A stretch of 64,000 nucleotides of DNA from Acanthosepion esculentum (taxonomy: Eukaryota; Mollusca; Cephalopoda; Sepiida; Sepiidae), in assembly GCA_964036315.1 (NCBI GenBank), contig OZ038479.1, positions 56,001,246 through 56,065,245 on the forward strand, written 5' to 3'. Below, piece by piece: positions 10,991-21,497 of the stretch. Every line of letters starts with the position of its first letter. The stretch's first letter is position 1. The notes beneath the pieces were generated by a model. The model had not been told where the DNA came from. It did not search any database and saw nothing but the letters and a program-made list of their open reading frames with translations. A program made the position numbers and the translations under genes.

Positions 10991-11249
10991 ATGTTTTTAT
11001 GAGTTGTTTCATAGATTTATCAATAGATTAATGTTTGGCAAATTTAAGTATAGGGTACATAAATGTAAAAACTACGACGAATATGTGAACACACACACAC
11101 ATACACAACAGATCACTGAATTGTAAACAAATAAAAAGAATTTAAGAATTGTGAAGCAAGTTAGTAAATAACAATATTTTTTTTTTAAATCAAAATTATT
11201 TCTATTCTTCTGTTTACCTTTCAAACCAAAATTTGAATGAGAAAAAAAA

Positions 11250-12330
11250 ATATTAATATTAATTGAAATTTTGCTGAAACAAAATTATATCCAATAAAAA
11301 AATATATGCCACTATAATTATATCAGAAATAATATCGAGAAACATGGGTAAAATAAAAATGCAAATTACAAACATTAATTGAAATTTTATTGATACCTAA
11401 TTATAGGCAATAAAAACTTAATGTCACTATAATTATATCAGAAATAATATCAAGAAGCATGTGTAAAATAAAGATGCAAATTACCAATATTAATATTAAT
11501 ATTAATTGAAATTTCATTGAAACCTAATTATGTACAAGAAAATCTAAATTCCACTATAATTATATCAGAAATAATATCGAGAAACATGGGTAAAATAAAA
11601 ATACAAATCAATAATATTAATATTAATATTGATGGGAATTTTTCTTCAAACCTAATTCTATACAATAAAAAACTAAATGCCACTGTAATTATATCAGAAA
11701 TAATATCTAGAGACATGGGTAAAATAAAATATATTTTATTAAAATCTAATTACATTCAATAAAAAACTAAATACCACGATAGTTATATCAGAAATAATAA
11801 CAAGAAAGATAGGTAAAATAAGGATGCAAATTACCAATAATATTAATATTAATTGAAATTTTATTGAAGTCTAATTATATACAATAAAAAACTAAATGCC
11901 ACTATAATTATATCAGAAATAATAACAAGAAAGATAGGTAAAATAAGGATGCAAATTACCAATAATATTAATATTAATTGAAATTTTATTGAAGTCTAAT
12001 TATATACAATAAAAAACTAAATGCCACTATAATTATATCAGAAATAATAACAAGAAAGATAGGTAAAATAAGGATGCAAATTACCAATAATATTAATATT
12101 AATTGAAATTTTATTGAAGCCTAATTATATACAATAAAAAACTAAATGCCACTATAATTATATCAGAAATAATATTGTGAAACATGGGTAAAATAAAGAT
12201 GCAAATTACCAATATTAATATTAATAATATTAATTGAAATTTTATTGAAACCTAATTCTATACAATAAATAACTAAATGCCATAATGATTATATCAGAAA
12301 TAATATCTAGAAACATAAAGATGCAAATAC
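11250..12330 (+). repeat. Satellite-like array of nine ~125-bp units
   Basis: The marker CACTATAATTATATCAGAAA recurs, with variation, near 11308, 11423, 11552, 11680, 11773, 11898, 12022, 12148 and 12279. Spacings are mostly 115-131 bp, with one of about 93. Units 6-8 are nearly identical. Each unit also carries AATATTAATATT blocks. Short frames at 11517-11762 are translations of the repeat. Confidence 0.9.
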
Positions 12331-12709
12331 CAATGGAGCAAAATAAAAAGGAAGACATTTTTTTTACATGCTTTTCTCTTCTTCATCATCTCCAAAAAAT
12401 AAATTTAAATTTTGGATTATTTAAATTTTTCAATTATTTAATAAATTTAATAAAAACTACATCTACTATGTATTTCATTAAAGCTTGGAAATTTCAAATG
12501 GAGTATTTAAAAAATATTATAAATTTTATATATCTACTTTTGAACTTCAATTTAAATTAATTTAAAAAAACATTTTTCAACAAATATTCTATTCTTTGAG
12601 ATGAACTCATAAAAAATTGAACTTATCAAATATTAAATAAATATTCAACAATTGGAAGTGAAAACTCTTAGCAAAGATGGACCTACATGCTTGTGAAAAA
12701 AAAAACAGA
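12331..12709. other. AT-rich spacer
   Basis: No gene or repeat recognised beyond the end of the satellite. Confidence 0.5.
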
Positions 12710-12880
12710 GTGTCAAAACGATGGCTTTTCCATTGAGATCGCCTTTATTTTAACTACATTCACTCTTTGGTAATGTTTTAAAAAGCAATAATCAGATTTG
12801 TAGTAAAACCTAAACATATGAAAGTGAATTTTCTTTTACATTTTCTTTGTTCATGAGAATTGACAACAAAAATAATAAAC

Positions 12881-13840
12881 TATTTACACTATTTGTGCTG
12901 TTGTCCTCATTGTTATTGCCATATTCATGACATTTTGGCTGTTGTTACATTCTGGCCTTATTCAGGTGATATTAGCTGAAATCTTGAACTGAATCATTTT
13001 TAATCCATAGGTATAAACAGTTTTAGTTTCACATCTATATAACATCATGACAAACTTCAGGAGTGGTTCAACACTATGCAGGCATCTCTTCCAAGTAAAA
13101 TCACCAATAGAGGAGAACATGATTAAGGACTGTATGTACACCATCCCATGCAGCTGTGGCAAAAAATATAAAAGAGAAAAGGCTGCCTCCTTACGATATA
13201 ATAGCAGGAACACCATAAGGCCATAACATGAAGAGAAATAGAAAAAACAGCCATGGTTGACCATATATGGAGGGAAAAGAGAGATCACCATCCTCTATGA
13301 GATGAGGTTGAAATAACAGACAGAAAACATCACTGGAAAATATGAAAACTTAAGGAATCAGCATATATGCTAAGTGACAAAAATCTTCTAAGCCAGCCAA
13401 GCATAGACATGAATACAACATGGAAGCCAGTAATATAGAGAGCTAGAGAAAAGCCACAATAACAAAAAATTGTAATATGAGCTCTGTTAAAAATTACTGA
13501 GACATTAGATTTATGTCCTAAAGGTTCATTCACTGATGTCTTCCACTCACATGGTCCAGTGGATAAAAGCATTGGTTGAGTAATCCAAAAGCAGCTCCAA
13601 CAGAGGGAACAAAAACATGGAGAGTTGAGTTACCAAGGGGAATTAACTGAAACTGAGATATTCAAAGGCATGTCATTTGGTTCAAAATTCCAACTAATAT
13701 CACCTGAAGAAGGCCGACATGTACAACAGCTGAAACGTTGTGAATATGGCAATAAAGATGAGCACAACAAACAATGTAAATAGTGTAAATAGTTACAATA
13801 CCTCATCTCAGAAATATAGACAGATGCTAAAAATAATAAA
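12881..13840 (+). mobile_element. Penelope-like element relic with inverted termini
   Basis: The left terminus (12881-12990) is the inverse of the right (13690-13795): CTAATATCACCTGAA, then AATATGGCAATAA and AATAGTGTAAATAG on the right. Between them lies a GIY-YIG endonuclease remnant. Penelope-like elements carry RT plus GIY-YIG and often have complex terminal repeats; the RT is absent here. Class assignment rests on the endonuclease motif. Confidence 0.7.
13060..13450 (+). pseudogene. GIY-YIG endonuclease remnant
   Basis: In shifting plus-strand frames I read YTIPCSCGKKYKRE near 13135, YTIP occupying the usual GIY-adjacent position, with SCG preceding the YIG position (here degraded to YKR). 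Then come a MVDHIWRE(K) block and the tail HHWKI(R)KLKESAYML. The order fits the endonuclease that nicks target DNA in Penelope-like retroelements. The YIG tyrosine-glycine pair and several frames are damaged, with stops in every frame. The opposite-strand frame of 109 codons is a shadow. Confidence 0.65.
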
Positions 13841-14349
13841 CATTATTTTTTAGAGTGTTTATTTTTACTAAGACAGGAAATTGTGGAGAGCCACAATTGC
13901 CTACATCCTAAGGGGACATGAAGAAGATTTATCAAATTGTTTATTTGAATGGTTTACAAAACACCAGCTACTTGTTAATTGATTCAAACTTTATAAAATG
14001 TTAAATAATAAGAATTTCCTTATAGTTGGTTCCTATATTTTAGTAAATGTTTATAAATTTATGAATAAACAAACTGTTTTTATAATTATTTCCTTATAAA
14101 TTAGTGAATGATAAATATTTTATTGCATTAGTCTCAATACGACTGCATTAGTTTTTAGTAAGTATGAAATTATTCTTGTAACTAAACAATCTTATAAATA
14201 AATACTGTTTACTAGTTTTGTTGTAAATACTGAAGAAGATAAAAATGTATAAATTCACTTTCATCATATGTTTAGGTTTTATTCCAATTCTCATCACTGC
14301 TTTTTAAAACAAGAAATATTGCCAAAGAGTGAAGGTAGTTAAAATAATA

Positions 14350-14727
14350 GCAGTGTCATGGGAAAAATCATCCTTTTGACATGACATTTTCTTATGGGCA
14401 TGAAAGTCCATGTGTTGAGAAAAATGCAAAAATGACTCTTCTGTAATGTAATTTAGAAAAAGATTACTCCTTTTCTGTAAGCAGTGTCATGGGAAAAAAA
14501 CATCCTTTTGACATGACATTTTCTTATGGGCATGAAAGTCCATGTGTTGAGAAAAATGCAAAAATGACTCTTCTGTAATGTAATTTAGAAAAAGATTACT
14601 CCTTTTCTGTAAGCAGTGTCATGGGAAAAAAACATCCTTTTGACATGACATTTTCTTATGGGCATGAAAGTCCATGTGTTGAGAAAAATGCAAAAATGAC
14701 TCTTCTGTAATGTAATTTAGAAAAAGG
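14350..14727 (+). repeat. Three tandem ~131-bp repeats including the M1 element right end
   Basis: GCAGTGTCATGGGAAAAA starts at 14350, 14481 and 14613. Each unit runs through the M1 terminus (CATCCTTTTGACA) and about 95 bp of flanking DNA to TTACTCCTTTTCTGTAA. The third unit ends at about 14727. Units are nearly identical. Confidence 0.93.
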
Positions 14728-15761
14728 TTGCCAGGTTATATGATAAGGGAGTTTAATAACATTAATTGGGCTTGTTTTGTGATGTTGGATGGATTTGCTT
14801 GTCACTTTTGTTATGTCATTCAAAAGCTTCCAAAGATGCTTGTTATATTCAAGACTTCATAGATGCCAGTACACCTTCTAATAATATCCGCACGTAATAC
14901 TTGTTCAAGTAGTAATCGCCAAACAGTATAATGATCAGAAGAGAATCATAATCCGTATAGTAGTAGAGTAGAGAGAGTGAACAGTAGTGGATAGACAAGA
15001 AGAGTGAACAGTGATCATATAGTCATCATGCTACTGCCTTTTTATTCACTTCCTTTATGATCACGTGATCTACTTAATAATAAAATTGCCCGTGTTACTC
15101 ACTGGTGATCTAGTTTCAAACCACAGTTTCGGCAATGATACTTACTCTTATACAACAGCCTGCCATTGCACTAAAAATCAAAAGGAAATAAATCCAAGGT
15201 TGCTCTGAAGTACAAAAGTATCAAAATGTTCCAGAAAAGTATTCAGACTAAGTTCGTAATACTGAAACAACTGAAAATTAGGTTTATTATGAATCTAAAT
15301 GAACAAGCTATATTAAATTGAAGGGAATGTGGCAATGCAATGAAGAAAAAGTCAAGGTCATGAAGATATATAACGTCTGCTCTTGATCACGTGAACGGTG
15401 TAGCGAAGGGGCTACGCTACATCTTCTTACCCTTATTCCACCTTTAATATGGCAACCACAACACCATTTTGCCAAACTCTTATTAAGAAAATGTAGTTTT
15501 ATAATTATTTAGCTATTGCCCTGTTGGTTACTTCCTAAGCAAAGACATGTAAATATGCAAATATACCTTCTTATATTTATGAAGAATTCAACTAGACAAT
15601 TTGAAGAATGCATCTAAATACAAAATTGCAACACAACATAATTTCTAGGTGCCACTAAAGGTAATCTTCAAAATGAATTTAAAATAATTTAAGAGTCACC
15701 TTTACATTAAAGTTTTCATTTCCTTTGCAAGATAAGAGACTAAAGCTAATTCTTTAAAATG

Positions 15762-15763
<2 letters not shown>
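14728..15763. other. Intergenic or LTR-like DNA, no gene
   Basis: No coding sequence. ATCACGTGA occurs at about 15063 and a related ATCACGTGAAC near 15390. This motif also lies in LTR-like blocks at 17335 and 33838, so part of this region may be LTR-derived; I could not define ends. Confidence 0.4.

Positions 15764-15808
<45 letters not shown>
15764..15808 (+). repeat. (GA)n microsatellite
   Basis: An uninterrupted GA run of about 45 bp. Confidence 0.97.
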
Positions 15809-15810
<2 letters not shown>

Positions 15811-16249
15811 TTTAAGCACTTCAGTAATGTTTTAGAACATTTTAAAAATGTTCTCACAGTCAATTTATCATCGATCCAACATTTTAATTGGAAAAACAGT
15901 CACAGAAAATTTAAAACATTTTAATAATATCTTAAAAATCAAATATCTGTCGGAGACATTAGTTTCAAAGAAAATTAGTAAAATTAAGGATTAATTAACA
16001 GAATTATGGGAAAACATTACTTAAAATATAATGAAAAACAGAATTATTCACCCTCTTCCATAACTACAAATAAATCTGTAATACTTCAAATTTTCATGGA
16101 AACTTCATGTGCATTTTTTCACAAATGATGAAATAATGAATTTGAAAGAATGTGCAGTGATGCCCACAACAATTTATTTATTCTTTATTTTAATGTCAAA
16201 CAATAATAAAAAAAATACAAAATAATTTTAACATAGGACAAAGTTATTG

Positions 16250-17706
16250 GCCCTCTTGCTTCAGTAATTAGTTGTTGTGTAACCTTTCTTCTTGATTATT
16301 GCCTTTAATCATTTTTTTTTATTGTTCCTTACAAGATCACTACACACACTGATAGATATTTTGCTCCATTCTTGCTTGGCAATATCTTCTAGTACCTTCA
16401 AATTCAAAGGACTTCTTTATCATACATTTTTCTTCAAATATATCCATACATTTTCAATAGGATTTAGGTTAGAACGTTGTGCAGGGCACAGCAATAGGCC
16501 TGCTTTAATTTTGCTGTCATCTAAGTATTTTGTAACAATTTCTGTTGTGTGTTTCAGGTCATTGTTATGTTGGAATGTTCTGTAACGCCCCAAAGACAAC
16601 TTTCATGCACTTTGTTTTATTTGATTTTTAAGAATAGCCAAATATTGCTCTTTATCCGTGATACCCTCTACTCACACTAGTTCTTCTGGATCAAAAACAG
16701 CAAAACATCCCCAAAGCATAATGCTCCCATCACTGTGCTTAATTGTAGGGATGGTGTTTTTTGGTTTGCGAGTTTGATTTACTTTCCTTCATATATAATG
16801 GGAGTTCATGTGACCAAATAATTCTAGTTTGGTTTCATCTAACTGTAAAACAGAGTTCCAATATTTACTCTGATGTTCTAGATGGCTTCCAGCATAAAGT
16901 AATCTACATTTTAGGTGTTTAGCCAAGGGAAGTTTCCTTGGGCGACAATCTCGAAGGCCTGTTCAATGAAGGCATCAGATTTCTAGTCACTGGTATGTAA
17001 TAATCAGCAAAACCAAAAACTTCACTTACAAAAAGAACAGGTTTTATTTTATGTTAAACAAATACAACAGTATACAGTATACGCATGTCCTTCCCTAACA
17101 TGGAGATAATGACTGATGGACTTACCCAAATGGTAGAAACGCAGGAAAACTGGTTTCTCAGAGATCTGGCCTCATGTCTGTTGTCACAGATCAAATCTGG
17201 TACTGGAAACACCACACGTGTGTCGCTCGGCGAGGCCTGCTGAAAAAGAGAGAGAGCTTCTCCGTGTGCTATGCTTTTTGTATGGGTGGCCCGTGGCAGG
17301 ATTGACCAAAGGGAGACTGCGCTGTCATCACGTGAGCTATCTCCCCACGCATGGGTAAAGATAAAGCTTTTTACTGCCCCAACAATGGCATCTAGTGACT
17401 GTCTTCATGAATACATTCAACCCTGATGTATTTACATAGTTCACAATGTCTTAACTGTCATTAAGTGAGAATTCTTTGAGACATCTCTAACAATTCTTCT
17501 TTCCATTCTCTCAGAAATTAACCATTTTCTGCCAGTCCTTAATTTATTCTCAACACAATGAGTTTCATTATACTTCTTGACAATGCTACAATTTGTCAAT
17601 CTAGGAACATTTAAACATTAGGAAAGTGCTGTATATCCATCACCTTGTTTGTTCCATCAACTATCTTCATTTGGAGCTTCTTGTTAAGTTCAGCACTCTT
17701 CGCCAT
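16250..17706 (-). pseudogene. Tc1 transposase (DD34E), interrupted
   Basis: Minus strand, ATG at 17706-17704 with MAKSAELNKKLQMKIVDGTN, then LAENG and RRIVRDVSKNSHLMTVKT in shifted frames. After the insertion come CRPRKLPLAKHL, the first catalytic aspartate in QLDETKLELFGH (about 16846-16808), [16 protein letters not shown], the second aspartate in FQHNNDLKHT (about 16576-16547) and the glutamate in SNLNPIENVW (about 16470-16444). Thirty-four residues separate the second Asp from the Glu, the Tc1 DD34E spacing. The enzyme would excise and reinsert the element at TA sites. Stops, frameshifts and the insertion make this copy inactive. The plus-strand frame at 16292-16585 is a shadow. Confidence 0.85.
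16977..17386 (-). mobile_element. Solo-LTR-like insertion in the Tc1 element
   Basis: The 410-bp block interrupts the transposase exactly, with GGCATC on both sides (16971-16976 and 17387-17392). Read on the minus strand it begins ATTGTTGGGGCAG and has an AATAAAACC polyadenylation-like site near its end. It is richer in G+C than its surroundings and contains ATCACGTGA near 17335. Those traits suggest an LTR left by recombination, but I cannot name the family. No coding sequence. Confidence 0.7.
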
Positions 17707-18239
17707 GTTTGAAGAATGAATGAGTTATTGCAGTACATGGCACTCACATATTGTCTTCTTCATTACCTTTTAGAATGTTATAAAATCAGGTCAATAATTT
17801 CATTTTCAAAGGGTGTTTGTATTAAATGTTAAATGAAGAAAAAACATTGCAATTGCCACAGAGTAATATTATTTCATAATTTTCATAAGTGGGTAGCTAA
17901 TAACTTTGGACTACACCAATTTTTAGAAGCATCTACAACTATGAATATAATAATTCAAAACTTCTAAAAATTACACAAATTATTCAAAACTAAATACAGA
18001 ACCAACTACTTATGGTAAATTCAGTAAGTACTTGCAAATATTCGCATTTCCTTAGAAAATATGCAAATATACAATGGGTAGGGGGAATAATTCTATCCGC
18101 CACTGTACATACACATGATGACACTTAGATTGATATCTTTTCTATGGCTTATCAACCCATTGCATATTATTGAAAGCTAGAAAATATTTTTAGATTGAAA
18201 GAATATTTTTTTGAAATTTAGTGGTACAAGTCTTATTAA

Positions 18240-18391
18240 TTAACCCATAGCTAGGGGGAGGAGAGATGGATTCATACCTTTCCCAAGGACATTTACACAT
18301 AAGTGAATCTAATAAATCCAACAGGAATTAGAACTTCGCTCTCTGATTAACAATTCTGAGCCATTATCCATTACAGCACCTGCACATCCAA
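18240..18391 (-). mobile_element. tRNA-type SINE, partial
   Basis: Minus strand: GGTGCTGTAATGGATAATGG (A-box-like) followed by a B-box-like GAAGTTCTAATTCC, then CCTTGGGAAAGGTATGAATC. The same body occurs at 18965-19195 and 26085-26335. It abuts a 5S-rRNA-like sequence on its 5' side. Confidence 0.7.
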
Positions 18392-18509
18392 GCTTACAGC
18401 ACCAGGTATTTGCCAACAATCACCCATCTAGATACTGACCAGATTCAACATTGCTTAATTTCGATGATCATACGGAAACAGGCATTTGAATGTAATGTGA
18501 CTGTAAGTC
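18392..18509 (-). pseudogene. 5S rRNA-like sequence, full length, diverged
   Basis: On the minus strand the ~118 bp track metazoan 5S rRNA from end to end: a GACTTACAGTC start in place of the GTCTACG(A)CCAT region, then GATCATCGAAATTAAGCAA, CTGGTCAGTA, AGATGGGTGA, and the terminal AAATACC and GGTGCTGTAAGC. The internal promoter segment (5S positions about 50-97) is the best conserved part. It is not in an array and has many substitutions, so it is a retropseudogene or the 5S-derived head of a SINE. Similarity was judged from memory of 5S rRNA. Confidence 0.75.
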
Positions 18510-18964
18510 TTGATGGTACTTGTAGATTATAGAGAATTTTAGTTAAATTTTAAATGACATATTTTACATTAATGGCTTTGGAAAGACACGTCATCTCTCC
18601 TTCAGTTCAGAATGATACAAATTATACTAATGTTAGTTTAGAGAATTGAATGCATGTGAAACATGACTGACCAATGAAAATTAAACAACAAAAATACCAG
18701 AATTTCTTTTTTTTTCATATTTCATTCTCAGATGAAGCTTTAATAAATGTGAAACATTTTTGATTGATAAATGTTTCCCATTTGTTCTTCATCTTATCCT
18801 CGCATTAATCTCTCTAATGTTATAAACTATATTTATTTTCGACTCAATACATTCAGAAGAAAATTAATGCTTTCCCAACTGATCTGTTATGCGTAGAGAA
18901 AAATCATTTTATTATTGTGCCATGTGTGATACACAGGTGATCATGTCTCTTTTGGTACATGACT

Positions 18965-19195
18965 GACGAAGCAGATAGTTTTCCCACAGTAGGTTGCCAT
19001 TTCTTTTTGCATGAGACCAGTTGCCATCCAAGGCTATAGAACCCAGTCTGTCCTGCTATTTACCCATAGCTGGAGGGAGAAGAAGAGGATTCATACCTTT
19101 CCCAAGGGTATTAGCACATAAGCGAGTGTAATGGTTTCGACTGGAATTTGAACTCGGCTCTCTGATTCCTCAATTATTGGCGCTGAAAATGTTCA
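18965..19195 (-). mobile_element. tRNA-type SINE
   Basis: The minus strand carries GAGTTCAAATTCCAGTC (B-box-like), CCCTTGGGAAAGGTATGAAT and, further down, CTTGGATGGCAACTGG. The body matches 26085-26335. The A-box end is cut short at about 19195 compared with the 26 kb copy. Confidence 0.72.
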
Positions 19196-19289
19196 TTCTA
19201 TTCAAAATACCTTGAAATTTTAATTGCTAACATGAAAGGGATTGATTAAATTCTAAAGTTATACATCATGTTTAGAATATTCCTGCCAC

Positions 19290-19720
19290 ATATGGTCCAG
19301 TGCCCCTGCTATTTACCTTGAGCTCCTTGATAAGACCCAAAGAAGGACCTGCAATATTATTGGTCCTGATCTGGCAGCTCAGCTCCAGTCACTTTCCTAC
19401 TGCTGTAAGGTTGCCTTTTTATGTCTTCTATAAATACTTTCATGGTAATTGTTTGACTGAGCTCTTCACCATGGTACCTAGACTTTTAGAATTTAAGCAG
19501 AGTACTAGACTGGTGTTGAGATCTTATCAATTTACAGTTGAGCTGGCAAGATGTAGCTGTAAATTCTATGCTAACTGTTTTTTTTTTCTCTCACATTTCT
19601 TATTTGTGAAACTCCCTTCTGGCTCCACACTTTCCAGCCAACTTTAATCTGCAAAAATTTAAATGGAATGTCAATTGCTATCTACTATCAACCTGATTAC
19701 TCTCTTCTCTTTCTGCTCAT
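19290..19720 (+). pseudogene. LINE ORF2 C-terminal tail
   Basis: The frame at 19300-19647 includes FYKYFHGNCLTELFTMVP and later STRLVLRSYQFTVELARC, then YANCFFF and KLPSGSTL. This is the extreme C-terminal tail of the RT protein of RTE/CR1-like LINEs, which in active elements reads on to an SLP and FK..... motif. 5' truncation is usual for LINE insertions. The frame shifts near 19648, where the tail (LICKNLNGMSI) continues in another frame. No RT catalytic motif is present. Confidence 0.75.
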
Positions 19721-20100
19721 CATTAATGTTTCTGTTCCTAATTTTTCCATACCCTGTAACCCCTTGTGTTTTAGTGACATTTCTGCCTTGCTTGGTGTGA
19801 TTCTGATAAAAAAAATATCACCCATTAAGAAAAATATCCTATGTAATTAAAATGCTTTGAAATCCTTATTTTACTTAATACACTCAGAAGGAACTTGACA
19901 TTTTTTCCAATTGACCTGTTAAGATTAAAGGAAACTGAACGTTAGCATTAATTAATCTGATTTAAAAAGCCAGCAAATATTTATTTTTACTTAATACATT
20001 TAGAAGGAACTTAATGCATTTTTTCCCAGTTGACCTGATAAGGAAACGGAACATTGACATTGAGCATATTGATCTGATTTAAAATGACTTGAAATTTTAG

Positions 20101-21028
20101 TTGTTCATAAAAAAAAAACTAATGAAACAAAAATGTTTATATAACACCCATGAAAAAGAAAACCCTGTGTGATTATTATTATAATTTCAGCTTCTAAATA
20201 ATGTTCTTATTAAAGAAAAAAAACAAAAAACAAACAAAACCTTGCATACTATTAGGTGTCTAATTGAAAATGTATGTGGGGGTGCATTTATATATTTTTA
20301 AGAAACTTTCTGACCACCCCAAGCTTCTTAAGACCACCCAGTTTATAAATTCCACACTTTCCCACATGGCTGAAATAGAAACCCTAATTTTTATATTTGG
20401 CTTAAGTTTTTGCTTGCATGCTTTTATGTAGGACTACTGTGTATTACCTGCGATGGAAGTCGGGGGCAAGGCTGATAGAAGACTCCGGGCAGTGCTTTGT
20501 GACCCTCACTATCTTATCAACATTTTGTTTTGTTTTTTTAACACACATTTATATATGTTATAAATTAAACCAAGCACAACTGACTACTGAAGGATGAAAA
20601 TTTATCACAAAATATTAGTAAAAGTTTTTTTTACTCAGTTGAAGATATTTTTGGCTTGTGTTGTTCAAAATAACAGGAGAGTTGAAGTAAATAGGCTTTT
20701 CTGCTTGGTGAGAGAGGACTGTTTAAGTTTTACTGAGTGATTAATAGCCTATAATAGGCCACTATATATGCCATAGTTTAAGTTACTAGAAATGAAAAAG
20801 GTCCTTCAACTGTGTGTATTGTCCCAAAATTAAAAGCACTATTATTTCAATACAGCCTGTATAGGCTGTATTGAAATAATTGTATTGAAATCTTACAGCG
20901 AACCAATTTGAAAATTAAGAACACTTAGTATCATTTAATTGACCCGATGATGACAAATAAATGCACATCATAAGTACATTTTAATTTCTTTTTAACATGA
21001 TCTTCTTTTATTTAATGTATGATACCTC
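20101..21028. other. Intergenic DNA with one perfect hairpin
   Basis: No gene recognised. Contains the palindrome at 20841-20880. Confidence 0.5.
20841..20880. repeat. Perfect 18-bp hairpin
   Basis: Arms ATTATTTCAATACAGCCT (20841-20858) and its exact inverse (20863-20880) flank the 4-nt loop GTAT. TGTATTGAAAT also recurs at 20881, extending the right side. Confidence 0.95.
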
Positions 21029-21062
21029 TATAGTGGACCGTGCGGTGTGTGAATGTGTGAAG

Positions 21063-21385
21063 TGTTAAAATTATAAATCGCTGTCGGTCTGTCAGGAGTT
21101 ATCTCCCTTCTACCATATATTTGTTAAGGGACCAGATATCCCTTTTAAGGGTTGTGGGTTGTCTGCTCCTGGTTTCTTTTTCTTCTGGTAGAGGGCTACC
21201 TCGCCTTCTTTCTCTCTTTTCTGTTTGACTATTACTGTCTCCTGATATAAATAATAAAGCGCTCGCCTTAAGTGGAAAATGTCTGTCTGGTTCAGTTTAT
21301 CTTCCAGTCTGAAGTTTCAAGTGGATACTAAACAAGGTATGTCTCAATATGATTGACTCTGCACTTTATTAGTATAATTTCAACA
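21063..21385 (+). repeat. Copia 5' LTR
   Basis: Contains AATAATAAAGCGCTCGCC, a likely polyadenylation region, near 21250. It lacks a ~10-bp insert (GTGCGTGGCT) present in the 3' LTR. Confidence 0.9.
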
Positions 21386-21497
21386 GGATATGGGCCCAGA
21401 CCACGCTTTCACCGCGTGTGCGTAAAGTCCGCCATCTTGGTTTTGTTCGTCTCCGAAAAAAGAAAAAGTTGTTCAACTAAAAACAAAAGGATTTACA

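Larger units (their letters stand above)
12710..14382. mobile_element. TIR DNA transposon (family M1, MITE-like) with nested insertion
   Basis: The left end starts GTGTCAAAACG; the right end reads ATCCTTTTGACA. Inside each end are inverted blocks TTATTTTAACTAC, CACTCTTTGG and TAAAACCTAAACATATGA. Other members are complete at 49655-50254 and 59688-60327, and partial at 35614-35830 and 51590-51930. At about 1.67 kb this copy exceeds the 600-640 bp members because a Penelope-like relic (12881-13840) and further sequence lie inside. No transposase is visible, so it is non-autonomous. Confidence 0.75.
16030..18113 (-). mobile_element. Tc1 transposon, decayed, split by an insertion
   Basis: The right end reads, in reverse complement, CAGTGGCGGATAGAATTATT, a typical Tc1-type terminus. 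The left terminus is degraded (AGAATTATTCACCCTC near 16042). Without the 410-bp insertion at 16977-17386 the element is about 1.67 kb, a normal Tc1 size. The transposase lies antisense. Confidence 0.82.
18835..20100 (+). repeat. Three copies of a ~118-bp repeat
   Basis: ACTTAATACA(C/T)T(C/T)AGAAG or ACTCAATACATTCAGAAG followed by a TTGACCTG or ACTGATCTG block recurs near 18840, 19873 and 19989. The last two are adjacent (about 116 bp apart); the first is separated by the SINE and LINE pieces. Confidence 0.65.

Noticed and set aside
11250..12330. CRISPR-like periodic repeat
   Set aside because: Units are directly adjacent ~125-bp tandem repeats without unique spacers, in a eukaryotic context.
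13330..13572. Minus-strand frames at 12962-13572
   Set aside because: The plus strand carries the Penelope-like endonuclease remnant, so these are antisense by-products.
16292..16585. Plus-strand 97-codon frame
   Set aside because: Antisense to the Tc1 transposase catalytic region, whose DD34E motifs are clear on the minus strand.
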